Part shown: positions 18,162 to 27,109 of the stretch, piece by piece
Position numbering within the stretch: position 1 is the stretch's first letter
Layout: every line of letters starts with the position of its first letter
DNA from: Bog-756 sp963704615
GTDB lineage: Bacteria; Actinomycetota; Acidimicrobiia; Acidimicrobiales; RAAP-2
Assembly (NCBI GenBank): GCA_963704615.1
Contig: OY969923.1
Span: 248,001-312,000, forward strand
Length of the DNA: 64,000 nt
Reading direction: 5' to 3'
Translations under genes and position numbers: made by a program
Notes under the pieces: model-generated
What the model saw: only the letters and a program-made list of their open reading frames with translations
What the model was told of the DNA's origin: nothing
The model's database searches: none

Positions 18162-18167
18162 AGTGTA
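18162..18167 (-). promoter_or_regulatory. -10 element of the fluoride riboswitch transcript
   Basis: TACACT ends six bases before the first G of the aptamer (18155), so transcription would start at the first nucleotide of the riboswitch. No good -35 hexamer is seen. Confidence 0.6.
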
Positions 18168-18304
18168 GGTCGGGGCGACCGCGGCGGGAGGAGATGTGCG
18201 TTCCTGCCGACCGCCGGGACAACGTCAAACCGTAGGGGCCCACCCGTAACCGAACCACGACCAATGGGGGGAGGACAATGGCAGAGGGGGTGCCGGGTAG
18301 ACCC

Positions 18305-19051
18305 CTACGGCTTGAAGCGGTAACCGATCCCGCGCACGGTCAGCACGTGTTGGGGGTCGGCCGGATTGGCCTCGATCTTCTTGCGCAGCCGCTTGACGTG
18401 GGTGTCGAGGGTCCGGCTGTCACCCATCTTGCGGTCGCGCCAGATCCGTTCCATGCACTGCTTGCGCGTGACGACGTGCCCCGACTCCGAGATGAGGAGA
18501 GCCAGAAGGTCGAATTCCTTCCGGGAGAGCTCCACCGCCCGACCCCGGACCACCGCCTCTCGCACCGAGACGTCGATGCACACCGGACCCATGGTGTAGA
18601 TGCCTTCCGGTCCCGGAGCGGGGTGGGATTGCGGTTGACGACCGACCCGCCGGAGGACGGCCCGGATCCGGGCGGTGAGCTCGCGGGACCGGAGCGGCTT
18701 GGTGACGTGGTCGGCGACCCCCGCCTCGAGGGCCAGGACGGCGTCGAGCTCGTCGTCCCGGGCGGTGACCATGATGACCGGAACCTCGGAGATGGAAGCG
18801 ATGCGCCGGAAGACGGCCAGGCCCTGGCTCTCGGCCAACTGCATGTCGAGCAGGACCAACGAAGGTGCGGCCGTGGTCACCAGGGCGATGCCCTCGTCCC
18901 CGTTGGTGGCGGTCACCACGTCGAAGCCCTCGACCGACAGCGTGGCGGCCAGGGAATCACGCGACGACGCGTCGTCGTCGATGATCAGGACGGTCGGGTG
19001 AGCGAGGGGAGGGAGGACACCGTCGTCGACTTCGCGGAAAGCCACGGTCAT
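18305..19051 (-). CDS. OmpR/PhoB-family response regulator (second orphan)
   Basis: 248 residues. The receiver domain carries D69 (SLVLLDMQLAESQG), T97 and K118 (DHVTKPL). The winged helix shows LSRKEFDLLALLI and SRTLDTHVKRLRKKIE. The loop after D69 lacks the usual P-G-x-D/N-G pattern (QLAESQG instead), a mild oddity. No kinase gene is adjacent. ATG 19051 is chosen at the onset of domain similarity. The shared promoter element lies about 245 bases upstream, so either the leader is long or translation begins earlier; the intervening translation is low-complexity and unlike the family. Confidence 0.87.
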   Translation of the reverse strand: MTVAFREVDDGVLPPLAHPTVLIIDDDASSRDSLAATLSVEGFDVVTATNGDEGIALVTTAAPSLVLLDMQLAESQGLAVFRRIASISEVPVIMVTARDDELDAVLALEAGVADHVTKPLRSRELTARIRAVLRRVGRQPQSHPAPGPEGIYTMGPVCIDVSVREAVVRGRAVELSRKEFDLLALLISESGHVVTRKQCMERIWRDRKMGDSRTLDTHVKRLRKKIEANPADPQHVLTVRGIGYRFKP

Positions 19052-19298
19052 GGTCGTCCCGTGGCTCTCCGGAACAGGGTGCAGGTCCCGGCCCGGTGGC
19101 CGCGTTTGCGGGCGCGGGCGGCCACACCACTGCTGGGCTGCCTGACCGGAGGAGCAGGCAAAGGGGGGGTTGCCGTGAGAGGCAGCGGAGGCCAGGCCTC
19201 CGGACGGAGCGAACCCGACAGCGCCGACCGGGACTGCCGGCCCGAGGACCGTGGGGGACGCGAGCACCGGGTGTCGAAATTCGCTGCCATCGGGGCCC

Positions 19299-19320
19299 AC
19301 CCTAAGAAGGCCAGGTGAAC
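19299..19320 (-). promoter_or_regulatory. GTTCACC-N9-TAGGGT promoter upstream of the second response regulator
   Basis: Minus-strand GTTCACC (19320-19314), TGGC and then TTC.TAGGGT match the response-regulator promoter at 17078-17057 at nearly every base, with the same spacing as in pstS. The 368-bp gap 19052-19419 holds this element, a possible leader RNA of about 240 bases and the pgi leader. Confidence 0.65.
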
Positions 19321-19419
19321 AAGACGCGATCGCCACGTCACTGGAAGATGAATGGTGGGTAATCTTCTGGCGCAGACCGATTCCGGGCCGCCCCAGGGCC
19401 CACGAGCAGGCGAGAGGCT

Positions 19420-21075
19420 ATGAACGAGACAGAGGACGTGGTGGACGTCGCGTCCACGGCCGAGTGGTTGCGACTCGTCGAGAACTTCGAGGAGGTCCGC
19501 CACCGCCACCTCCGCCAGCTGTTCGCCGACGACCCCGATCGAGGCGTCCGGATGTCGGTCGCCGCCGCAGACCTCTTTCTCGACTACTCCAAGCACCGGG
19601 TCACCGACGACACCCTGGCCGCACTGATGACGGTGGCCCGGCGAGCCGGGGTGGAGCAGCGTCGCGACGCCATGTTTGCCGGTCGCCACATCAACTCCAC
19701 CGAGGATCGGGCCGTACTGCACGTGGCCCTGCGCATGCCCCGGGGTACCCACCTCGAGGTCGATGGCCAGGATGTGGTGGGTGATGTCCACCGGGTGCTC
19801 GACCGCATGGGCGAGGTGTCCACGGCCATCCGCTCCGGCGCCTGGACCGGTGCCACCGGTCAGCGCATCAGCGCGGTGGTGAACATCGGTATCGGCGGCT
19901 CCGACCTCGGCCCGGCCATGTCCTACGCCGCGTTGCGCGACTACGCCTCACCCGACATCGAGTGCCGGTTCGTTTCCAACATCGATCCGGTCGACCTCTA
20001 CGCCGCGGTGAGCGACCTCGACCCGGCCCAGACCCTGTTCGTGGTGAGCTCGAAGACGTTCACCACGTTGGAGACGTTGACCAACGCCCGAGCCGCCCGC
20101 CAGTGGTTGCTCGATGGGATCGGTGACGCCAAGGACGCGGTGGCCCACCACTTCGTGGCGGTCTCCACCAACGAGAAGGCCGTCTCGGAGTTCGGCATCG
20201 ACCCCGCCAACATGTTCACCTTCTGGGACTGGGTCGGCGGGCGCTACTCCTGCGATTCGGCCATCGGCTTCTCCTTGATGGTGGCCATCGGCGCCGACGC
20301 CTTCGCCGACATGTTGTCCGGGTTCCACGCCATCGACGAGCACTTCCGATCGGCGCCGCTCGAGTCCAACATGCCGGTCATCCAGGGCATGCTCAACGTC
20401 TGGTACAACAACCTCTTCGGCGCGGAAACCCACGCGGTGCTCCCCTACAGCCAGCGCCTGGAGCGCTTTCCTGCCTATCTCCAGCAGTTGACCATGGAGT
20501 CCAACGGGAAGTCGGTGCGGCGCGACGGCTCGCCGGTCTGGGGTCAGACCGGCGAGATCTTCTGGGGGGAACCGGGGACCAATGGCCAGCACGCCTTCTA
20601 CCAACTGATCCACCAGGGCACCAAGCTCATCCCTGCCGACTTCATCGCTTTTGGCGAATCCACCCATGAGAACGGGGAGCAGCAGGACCTGTTGGTGTCC
20701 AACTGTTTCGCCCAGACCAAGGTCCTGGCCTTCGGCCGCACGCCCGAGGAGGTCGCCGCCGACGGGACACCTCCTGCCCTGGTCCCCCACAAGGTGATGC
20801 CGGGGAACCACCCGAGCTCGACCATCCTGGCCCCCAAGTTGACGCCATCGGTGCTCGGGCAACTGGTGGCCCTCTATGAGCACACCGTGTTCACCGAAGG
20901 CGCCATTTGGGGCATCGACTCCTTCGATCAGTGGGGCGTGGAGCTGGGCAAGGTCATGGCCGCGCAGCTGGCACCGGTCCTCACCGATCCGGATCCGTCG
21001 GATCTGACCGGCCAGGACAGCTCCACCGCCGCGTTGATCCGTCGTTACCGGAGGATGCGAAACCGTCCGAACTGA
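19420..21075 (+). CDS. pgi: Glucose-6-phosphate isomerase
   Basis: 551-residue cytoplasmic enzyme interconverting glucose 6-phosphate and fructose 6-phosphate, full length for the bacterial family. SIS-fold motifs are VVNIGIGGSDLGPAMSY and FVVSSKTFTTLETLTN for phosphate binding. The signatures QRLERFPAYLQQLTMESNGK and WGEPGTNGQHAFYQLIHQG contain the catalytic Glu and the ring-opening His. C-terminal GIDSFDQWGVELGK carries the catalytic Lys. It is monocistronic, preceded by GAGAGG close to the ATG. Confidence 0.97.
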   Translation: MNETEDVVDVASTAEWLRLVENFEEVRHRHLRQLFADDPDRGVRMSVAAADLFLDYSKHRVTDDTLAALMTVARRAGVEQRRDAMFAGRHINSTEDRAVLHVALRMPRGTHLEVDGQDVVGDVHRVLDRMGEVSTAIRSGAWTGATGQRISAVVNIGIGGSDLGPAMSYAALRDYASPDIECRFVSNIDPVDLYAAVSDLDPAQTLFVVSSKTFTTLETLTNARAARQWLLDGIGDAKDAVAHHFVAVSTNEKAVSEFGIDPANMFTFWDWVGGRYSCDSAIGFSLMVAIGADAFADMLSGFHAIDEHFRSAPLESNMPVIQGMLNVWYNNLFGAETHAVLPYSQRLERFPAYLQQLTMESNGKSVRRDGSPVWGQTGEIFWGEPGTNGQHAFYQLIHQGTKLIPADFIAFGESTHENGEQQDLLVSNCFAQTKVLAFGRTPEEVAADGTPPALVPHKVMPGNHPSSTILAPKLTPSVLGQLVALYEHTVFTEGAIWGIDSFDQWGVELGKVMAAQLAPVLTDPDPSDLTGQDSSTAALIRRYRRMRNRPN

Positions 21076-21127
21076 CCGGCAGCGGGGCCCGTCGCCCTTC
21101 CTCAGGCGAGGGCTGCGGCGAGCGGCG

Positions 21128-22075
21128 TCAAGCGGAGGAGAGGGCCCTCCACAGCGAGCGGTAGTTGGGGTAGGTGAGGGTGTCGGTGACGTACCCGGAG
21201 CGCTCGAGCTCGGCGTGGAAGGCCGGAAGGTTGCGGAAGGGGATTCCCATGTCGACATGGTGGGCCAGGTGCCACCCGGTGTTGTAGGGGACGAACCAGA
21301 ACCGGGCGGTCAGCGATTGGCGCACGTTGTGGGTGGTGACCCGCCGGTCGGGGCTGGCCTCGAGCCCTCCGTGCTCGGCGATGGCCCGCAGGCGGTTGAT
21401 GACCCGCCATTGGGTCATCCACGGCAGCCACCACAACAGGGGATAGATCCACCACCGTCCGGTGGCGGCCCACAGGACGGCCCACAGGACCACCTGCACA
21501 CCCAGGATCGACGCGGCCACCGAGCGGGTGGCCTTTCCTTTGAGGGCTTTGAACAAGGGGGTGAAGTTCTTCCATCCGGAGATGCCCACGGCGTCGCGGA
21601 GGATGCGCCGGCGGAGCGTGGCTCGGTCGCAGCGGTAGCCGCCATAGAAGGCGATGTCAGGCTCGCGGGGACCGAACTCCTCCTTGTGATGGGCGAAGTG
21701 GCCGCGGCGGTAGATGGAGATCGGAGTCCAGGTCGGATAGGCGATGAGCCAGGTGCCGATCCAGTCGTTGGCCCGCTTGTTGGTGAACAGGAGTTTGTGG
21801 GCGGCCTCGTGCATCAGGATGGCGAAACGGGCGTACATCGGCCCCATCAGGATGAAAGCGGCCAGATAGCCCAGGGGGTTGTTGATCCACACGGCGCCGC
21901 CGATGATCACCGCGGTCCATATCCAGACCGAGGCCACGGTGACCGCGTTGCGCAGGTCGTCAATCCGGCGCAGCTGCTGGCGCAGCTCGGGACGGGCCAT
22001 CCCGTTGTCCATCAGCCGATCGGTGGGGAACACCTCGGGGCGAGCCGCCTGATCAGCGACCATGGTGTCGGCCAT
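21128..22075 (-). CDS. Fatty acid desaturase family protein
   Basis: 315-residue integral membrane di-iron desaturase or hydroxylase. The three histidine boxes are HEAAH, HFAHH and HLAHH, in membrane-flanking positions typical of the family; hydrophobic segments lie at residues ~45-95 and ~180-225. The substrate could be an acyl chain or a carotenoid-type lipid. It is divergent from a PaaX-like regulator. A TAATAT hexamer ends seven bases before the ATG and there is no ribosome-binding site, so a leaderless mRNA is likely. Confidence 0.85.
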   Translation of the reverse strand: MADTMVADQAARPEVFPTDRLMDNGMARPELRQQLRRIDDLRNAVTVASVWIWTAVIIGGAVWINNPLGYLAAFILMGPMYARFAILMHEAAHKLLFTNKRANDWIGTWLIAYPTWTPISIYRRGHFAHHKEEFGPREPDIAFYGGYRCDRATLRRRILRDAVGISGWKNFTPLFKALKGKATRSVAASILGVQVVLWAVLWAATGRWWIYPLLWWLPWMTQWRVINRLRAIAEHGGLEASPDRRVTTHNVRQSLTARFWFVPYNTGWHLAHHVDMGIPFRNLPAFHAELERSGYVTDTLTYPNYRSLWRALSSA

Positions 22076-22082
22076 GTCTGAT

Positions 22083-22088
22083 ATATTA
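22083..22088 (-). promoter_or_regulatory. Leaderless-type -10 element of the desaturase gene
   Basis: TAATAT, seven bases before the ATG at 22075. Only 27 bp separate the two divergent start codons, so both promoters overlap here. Confidence 0.5.
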
Positions 22089-22102
22089 CACTTGGAAACC
22101 AG

Positions 22103-22864
22103 ATGATGCAAGACGGTAAGGCGCCGTTCACGGCCCGATCGGTCCTGGCCAGCGCCCTGCTGGGCGAGGACCCCCCCGAACTGCCCGTGGCTCATCTTGT
22201 GCACCTGGCCGGCTTGTTCGGGATCAACGACAACCGGGCCCGGGTGGCCTTGAGCCGGATGGTCACCGCCGGCGAGGTCACCACCGACGGATCGGGGCGG
22301 TACCGCCTGACCGGCCATCTCCTCGAGCGCCAGGGACGACAGCGCACCAGCCGGCAGGGCGAAACCCGGGGCTGGGACGGGGGCTGGCACATGGTCGTGG
22401 TGACCACCTCGGGCCGCGCCGCCGATGACCGCCTGGCCCTTCGCCGCCGACTGTCGCTGGCCCGCCTGGCTCAACAGCGGGAGGGGGTGTGGCTCCGTCC
22501 CGACAACATCGATCTCGTCCCCGACCCGGCCGGCGATCCCCATCTGACCAGGTATGCCGCTGTGCCCGACGGTGATCCGGGGGCGCTGGCCGCCGATCTG
22601 TGGGACCTGACCGGTTGGGCCCGCCGGGCCCGGGAGCTGACCGACGCGCTCGAGGGCCTGACCCCCCGCCAGCCGGCCGACCTGGCTCCGGGGTTCGAGC
22701 TTTCCGCCGCCGTGCTCCGCCACCTGCAGGCCGATCCCCTGCTGCCGGCCCGGTTGCTGCCTGACGACTGGCCCGGTCCGACGTTGCGCCGCACCTACGA
22801 CCAGTGGGACCGGCAGTACCGGAAGGTGCTGACCACCTGGAGCCGCTCGGCGCACCCGGGTTGA
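22103..22864 (+). CDS. PaaX-like transcriptional regulator
   Basis: 253-residue protein with the PaaX layout. An N-terminal winged helix (ARSVLASALLG, LFGINDNRARVALSRMVTAGEVTTDGSGRYRLTG) is followed by the central PaaX/Cas2-like domain (GGWHMVVV...LRRRLSLARLAQQREGVWLRPDNI) and a helical C-terminal domain. PaaX proteins repress aromatic or acyl-CoA catabolic genes and respond to CoA thioesters. Divergence from the desaturase suggests control of that gene or of the SDR downstream. Two consecutive ATG codons begin the frame. The stop lies in the first bases of a 20-bp palindrome. Confidence 0.82.
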   Translation: MMQDGKAPFTARSVLASALLGEDPPELPVAHLVHLAGLFGINDNRARVALSRMVTAGEVTTDGSGRYRLTGHLLERQGRQRTSRQGETRGWDGGWHMVVVTTSGRAADDRLALRRRLSLARLAQQREGVWLRPDNIDLVPDPAGDPHLTRYAAVPDGDPGALAADLWDLTGWARRARELTDALEGLTPRQPADLAPGFELSAAVLRHLQADPLLPARLLPDDWPGPTLRRTYDQWDRQYRKVLTTWSRSAHPG

Positions 22865-22883
22865 TCAATCGGTACCGGTTGAT
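22864..22883. promoter_or_regulatory. 20-bp palindrome, candidate operator upstream of the SDR gene
   Basis: ATCAATCGGT / ACCGGTTGAT, self-complementary in 9 of 10 positions per arm, between the regulator stop and the SDR start. GGTTGATC is also repeated directly. It is a candidate binding site for the PaaX-like protein or another dimeric regulator. Confidence 0.5.
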
Positions 22884-22921
22884 CGATGCGCCACCACCCC
22901 GAACCTCGGGTCGGCCCCCTT

Positions 22922-23788
22922 ATGATCGACCCGATGACCGGACCGACCGCGGACTTGTCGTTCTCGGGGCGGGTGGCCCTGATCACCGGTGCAGCCCGTG
23001 GCCAAGGTCGGAGTCATGCCGTGGAGCTGGCGCGACAGGGGGCCGACATCGCCGTGTGCGACCTGGTCCACGACCTGGCCACTGTCGGCTATCCCCTGGG
23101 CACGGTCGAGGACCTGGCCGAGACGGTGCGCCTGGTCGAAGGCGAAGGTCGCACCTGTCTCGCCGCGCCGGTCGACGTCCGTGACCTCGACGCCATGAAG
23201 GCCTTCACCGACCAAGCAGTGACCGCACTGGGTTCGGTCGACATCCTGGTGGCCAACGCCGGCATCTCCACCATGGGTTCGATCTGCACCATGGATGCCG
23301 CCCAATGGAGCGAGACCATCGACACCAATCTGACCGGTGTGTTCAACGCCATGCGGGCGGCGGCCCCCTCCATGCGCCGGAAGCGGTGGGGCAGGATCAT
23401 CGGGATCTCCTCGATGATGGGCCGTACGTCCAGCCCGGGAATTGCCGCCTACGTGGCCTCCAAATGGGGGGTCATCGGCTTGTGCAAGTCGGTGGCCTAC
23501 GAACTGGCCGCCTTCGGGGTGACCGTCAACGTCATCGCCCCGGGCAACGTCTCCACAGCGATGATCCACAACGACGTCTTGTACGGCCTCATGCGACCCG
23601 ATCTCGAGCACCCGACTGCTGACGACGTGGCCCCGGGCCTGGCCGCGCTCCACGTCCAACCGGTGCCGTGGTTGGAGCCCGAGGAGATCACCGCCGCGGT
23701 GCTCTTCCTGGCCTCGGAGGCGGCTCGGCACATCACCGGCACGGTCATCGACGTCGACGCCGGCGCCTCGGCCCGCTTCACCGGCTGA
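22922..23788 (+). CDS. SDR oxidoreductase, mycofactocin-coupled type
   Basis: 288-residue short-chain dehydrogenase. NAD-binding LITGAARGQGRSHA; catalytic Ser163/Ser164, Tyr177 and Lys181 (YVASK). An insertion after strand 2 (DLATVGYPLGTVEDLAETVRL) is characteristic of the mycofactocin-coupled SDR subfamily, whose NAD is held tightly and re-oxidised through mycofactocin. The substrate is likely a secondary alcohol, perhaps a terpenoid or steroid. ATG 22922 is used; a second Met at 22934 is equally possible and neither has a clear ribosome site. No mycofactocin biosynthesis genes occur in the window. Confidence 0.85.
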   Translation: MIDPMTGPTADLSFSGRVALITGAARGQGRSHAVELARQGADIAVCDLVHDLATVGYPLGTVEDLAETVRLVEGEGRTCLAAPVDVRDLDAMKAFTDQAVTALGSVDILVANAGISTMGSICTMDAAQWSETIDTNLTGVFNAMRAAAPSMRRKRWGRIIGISSMMGRTSSPGIAAYVASKWGVIGLCKSVAYELAAFGVTVNVIAPGNVSTAMIHNDVLYGLMRPDLEHPTADDVAPGLAALHVQPVPWLEPEEITAAVLFLASEAARHITGTVIDVDAGASARFTG

Positions 23789-23878
23789 GCTGGCCGATCC
23801 CGGGCGCCCGTCCCGGTGGCGGCGTCCCTTTCGCTGTCGGGCGGCACTCGGGGTACTGGCAAGGCCGGGAGGTCACGC

Positions 23879-26149
23879 TCACTGGCGAGTCATGGCTGCC
23901 CTCTGTTCGGCTTCGGCCTCCGATGTGCCCGTCGACCCTCTGCCTTCGGCCCGGAGGAGGCTGACGTCGAGCCGCTTGAGATCACCTTCGAAAGGAAAGT
24001 GGCCGGAGTAGCGCTCGCTCACCGGCGATCCGTGGTCGTAGCCGATGCTCGGTCCCACGCTCGAGATGATCCGCATGGCGAAGGGGATCTCGATGGTGCC
24101 GCTGTCCTGGCCGTCGATGACCAAGGTGGCTTCGGCGCCCTGGCCGGCCCGGCGGAACCGTGCCCCGACCACCGACGCGCCCACCGGCACCTTTGACCCT
24201 GAAACCACCACCTGGTGATCTCCGAAGCTGTTGTAGTCGAAGACGAGGTGATCGTTCTGGATGAACAGGCTGACACCGGAGTTTTCGGTACCCGATGCGA
24301 AGAGCACGCCGTTCGCTCCTTCCGAGCGCTCGATGGTGGCGGCCATGTCCCAACCCCGTCCCCCCAGTGCCGGGGCAACCTGTGCCGGTAACGGGGACAT
24401 CGGGGGGAAGTAGGTGTAGTTCCGGCTGGAGGGGTGCGGCGATCGGTCGCGATAGCGGGTGAGGAACAGCTCGATGGTCCGATCGTCGAGCGGCAGCACG
24501 CCGTACTCCTCGGCCTCCCGCCACCACAGATCGATCATCTCGGTGACTTTGTCGGGCATCACCGCGGCCAGGTTGCGGCATTCGGAGCGGTCCTCGGCGA
24601 GGTGGTAGAGCTCCCAGTCGTCCTCCTCGAAGGGCACCCCGGGCTGGTGGCGGGTGACCGCCTTCCATCCGTCGGCATACATGGCCCGGTGCCCCATCAT
24701 CTCGTAGTACTGCTTCGTCTTGGCCGTGGGTGCGTCGGGATCGTCGAAGCTGTAGGTCATCGACACACCGGAGATGGGGATCTGCTCGAACCCCCGCAAG
24801 GTGGTCGGAGCTTCCACGTTCAGAGCCTCGTAGATGGTGGGGGCGATGTCGTCCACATGGTGGAACTGGTCGCGCATGGCCCCGGCGTTCCCGATGTGGG
24901 CCGGCCAGTGGACGATGAGCGGGACGTGAACTCCCCCCTCGTGGGTGTTCTGCTTGTACCACTTGAACGGGGTGTTGCCGGCCTGGGCCCAGCCCCAGGG
25001 GTAGTTCGAGTGGCTGTGGGGACCGCCGATGTCATCGATCCGCTCGACCGCCTCATCGGGCGTCTCGATCAGGAAGTTGAAGTACTTCATCTCGTGCATG
25101 ACGCCGAACGGTCCGCCCTCCTGGCTGGCGCCGTTGTCCGAGAGCAGAAGAAACAAGGTGTTGTCCATCAGCCCGAGGTTCTCCAGCCCGGCCACCAGGC
25201 GCCCGATCTGGGCATCGGTGTGCTCGAGGAAAGCGGCGAAGGCCTCTTGGAGACGGGCCGCCAGCCGGCGCTGGTTCTCGGGCAGGCCGTCCCACGGTTC
25301 GACCCCAGGGTTCCGGGGGGCGAGCTCGGTGTCCGGGGGGAGCAGTCCCATCTCCAGCTGGCGGGCGAACCACTTGTCGCGGGCCACGTCCCAGCCGTCG
25401 TCGAATCGGCCGCGGTACTTCTCGAGAAAGGCCGCCGGGGCTTGGTGCGGTGCGTGCATGGCCCCAAAGGCCAGGTAGGTGAAGAACGGCCGGTCGGGGC
25501 GGATCGAGACGGTGTCGTGGATGAAGCCCATGGCGTGGTCGACCAGATCCTCGCTGAGGTGGTAGCCCTCGGCAGGTGTGGCCGGGGGCTCGATCATGTG
25601 GTTGTCGTAGACGAGCTCGGGATAGAACTGGTCGGTTTCACCTTCGAGGAACCCGTAGTAGCGGTCGAAGCCGCGCTGGCAGGGCCACTGGTCGTAGGGG
25701 CCGGCCGCCGACGCGTTCTCCATGCTGCACAGATGCCACTTGCCCACGGCGAAGGTCGCGTAGCCCTCGTCGCGCAGGACCTCAGCCACGGTGGCCGCGT
25801 GATTGGTGACGTGCCCGCGCATGTGGGGGTAGCCGGAATCGAAGTTGGAGATGGAACGCATGCCAACGGTGTGGTGGTTACGGCCGGTGAGCAGCGAGGC
25901 GCGGGTGGGAGAACAGAGCGGGGTCACATGGAAGTTGGTGTAACGAAGCCCTTCGGACGCCAAGCGGTCGATGTTGGGGGTGACCAGGTCCGAGCCATAG
26001 CACCCGAAGTGGGAGAACCCGGTGTCGTCGAGGAGGATCAGGACCACGTTGGGAGCGTCATCGCCGGGGTGGGCCGGAGTCGGCCACCACGGAGTCGACT
26101 CGGCCTGAGTGCGCTGGATGGTGCCCTCGAACGGCTCATAGCTCTTCAC
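23879..26149 (-). CDS. Arylsulfatase-type sulfatase
   Basis: 756-residue type I sulfatase. The formylglycine motif CSPTRASLLTGR has Cys79 as the residue to be oxidised. Metal ligands D41/D42 lie in ILLDDTGFSHFGCYG; other active-site segments are FAVGKWHL and LSDNGAS. There is no signal peptide, so the enzyme is cytoplasmic. The C-terminal 180 residues (from about SPLPAQVAPALGG) form a beta-rich extra domain. The start is GTG, with GAGGAA five bases upstream. A formylglycine-generating enzyme would be needed; none is in the window. Substrate is a sulfate ester, not identified. Confidence 0.92.
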   Translation of the reverse strand: MKSYEPFEGTIQRTQAESTPWWPTPAHPGDDAPNVVLILLDDTGFSHFGCYGSDLVTPNIDRLASEGLRYTNFHVTPLCSPTRASLLTGRNHHTVGMRSISNFDSGYPHMRGHVTNHAATVAEVLRDEGYATFAVGKWHLCSMENASAAGPYDQWPCQRGFDRYYGFLEGETDQFYPELVYDNHMIEPPATPAEGYHLSEDLVDHAMGFIHDTVSIRPDRPFFTYLAFGAMHAPHQAPAAFLEKYRGRFDDGWDVARDKWFARQLEMGLLPPDTELAPRNPGVEPWDGLPENQRRLAARLQEAFAAFLEHTDAQIGRLVAGLENLGLMDNTLFLLLSDNGASQEGGPFGVMHEMKYFNFLIETPDEAVERIDDIGGPHSHSNYPWGWAQAGNTPFKWYKQNTHEGGVHVPLIVHWPAHIGNAGAMRDQFHHVDDIAPTIYEALNVEAPTTLRGFEQIPISGVSMTYSFDDPDAPTAKTKQYYEMMGHRAMYADGWKAVTRHQPGVPFEEDDWELYHLAEDRSECRNLAAVMPDKVTEMIDLWWREAEEYGVLPLDDRTIELFLTRYRDRSPHPSSRNYTYFPPMSPLPAQVAPALGGRGWDMAATIERSEGANGVLFASGTENSGVSLFIQNDHLVFDYNSFGDHQVVVSGSKVPVGASVVGARFRRAGQGAEATLVIDGQDSGTIEIPFAMRIISSVGPSIGYDHGSPVSERYSGHFPFEGDLKRLDVSLLRAEGRGSTGTSEAEAEQRAAMTRQ

Positions 26150-26457
26150 GGTGGTTCCTCAGTCTCTGACGGCCTCGAGTGGCGGGTTGCCGTGCTGCAC
26201 CGCGGGCCGGGAATGGCCAGTTATGGCACTGCAGGTGACGATACTTCCGGGTTTCGTCGTGTGTCTATCGGCGACCGCTCTCAGGCGTGGGACCGGGCCA
26301 ACCGCCGTGAATGGATGTGTCCCGTCACCATTATCACCGGCGAGAAATGCCGTAAATATCGACGATAGTCGCTAAATCGATCAATTTTCGAAAACAAACT
26401 AACAAGCCGCGGCCAATAGGTAGCTGAACTAGGCGCCTTGGTCGTGAGGGCTTGGAG
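26150..26457. other. Gene-free 308-bp gap, partly AT-rich
   Basis: Holds the sulfatase leader. About 100 bases around 26330-26430 are distinctly A+T-rich for this genome, with TAAATATCG and ATCAATTTTCG stretches. No repeats, transposase remnants or convincing promoter were found in it. Confidence 0.5.
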
Positions 26458-26994
26458 CTATCGCGTGACCACGAGGAGCCCGGCGGGCGTACTCCGTTTG
26501 CCGGCGAGGACAGCGAGCGACTCGGCCACCGAGGACAGGAAGAAGGTCGACTCCTTGCCGTCCAGGTCGATGATGGCCATGGTCGCAAGGTCGGCAGGAA
26601 TGAGTCCCTGATCCCGCAAGGCGGTCACGGCCTGAGCGAGTTCGATCCGTCGGCTGGGTGAGTCGACTTCAGCCACCACTTGGTTGAACACCTCGTCGAG
26701 CACGTCCACCTCGTCGTCCTGGATCGCCCCGATGGCAGCGTCCATTGCGGGTGTGAGGATCGCCAGGCGCAGCTGGAGTGACGTGTCCATCTCCGGCAGA
26801 TAGGGCAATCGGTCAAAGAGCGACTGGAGCCGGTCGTCGTCGATGCTCCTCAGGTCCGGGAGCACCGCTTCGCAGAGCTCGAAAGGGAGACAGTGGATCA
26901 CTGTTTCCTCTTCCGCATTGTTCCCATAACAGCACCGTTTCGCCTTGGATCCGCTCCCACACGGGCAGGGTTCGTTGCGTCTGATCTTGGCCAT
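26458..26994 (-). CDS. SEC-C zinc-binding motif protein
   Basis: 178-residue protein. An N-terminal SEC-C motif (EPCPCGSGSKAKRCC, pattern CxC-x8-CC) binds one zinc, as at the SecA C-terminus. The remainder is a helical region of unknown function (PYLPEMDTSLQLRLAIL, DVLDEVFNQVVAEV). SEC-C proteins of this size are mostly uncharacterised; the motif often mediates ribosome or SecB-like contacts. An AGGAGG site five bases upstream fixes the ATG. It stands alone between the sulfatase and a P450. Confidence 0.8.
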   Translation of the reverse strand: MAKIRRNEPCPCGSGSKAKRCCYGNNAEEETVIHCLPFELCEAVLPDLRSIDDDRLQSLFDRLPYLPEMDTSLQLRLAILTPAMDAAIGAIQDDEVDVLDEVFNQVVAEVDSPSRRIELAQAVTALRDQGLIPADLATMAIIDLDGKESTFFLSSVAESLAVLAGKRSTPAGLLVVTR

Positions 26995-27109
26995 GCGTCC
27001 TCCTCTGACCCATTGTCACCACCGGGTGTGACGCGGGGGTGGATCATTTCTGACCAAAAGATCCCCGGTCGTTGTCGTCCCGCAGAACCCAGACTCGACG
27101 ACGAAGGAC

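Noticed and set aside
19052..19336. Longer N-terminus for the second response regulator
   Set aside because: The extra 95 codons are Pro/Gly/Arg-rich, unlike any receiver-domain extension, and they include the promoter element.
26330..26440. AT-rich patch as replication origin or mobile-element scar
   Set aside because: No DnaA boxes, iterons, target-site duplications or transposase remnants are visible.
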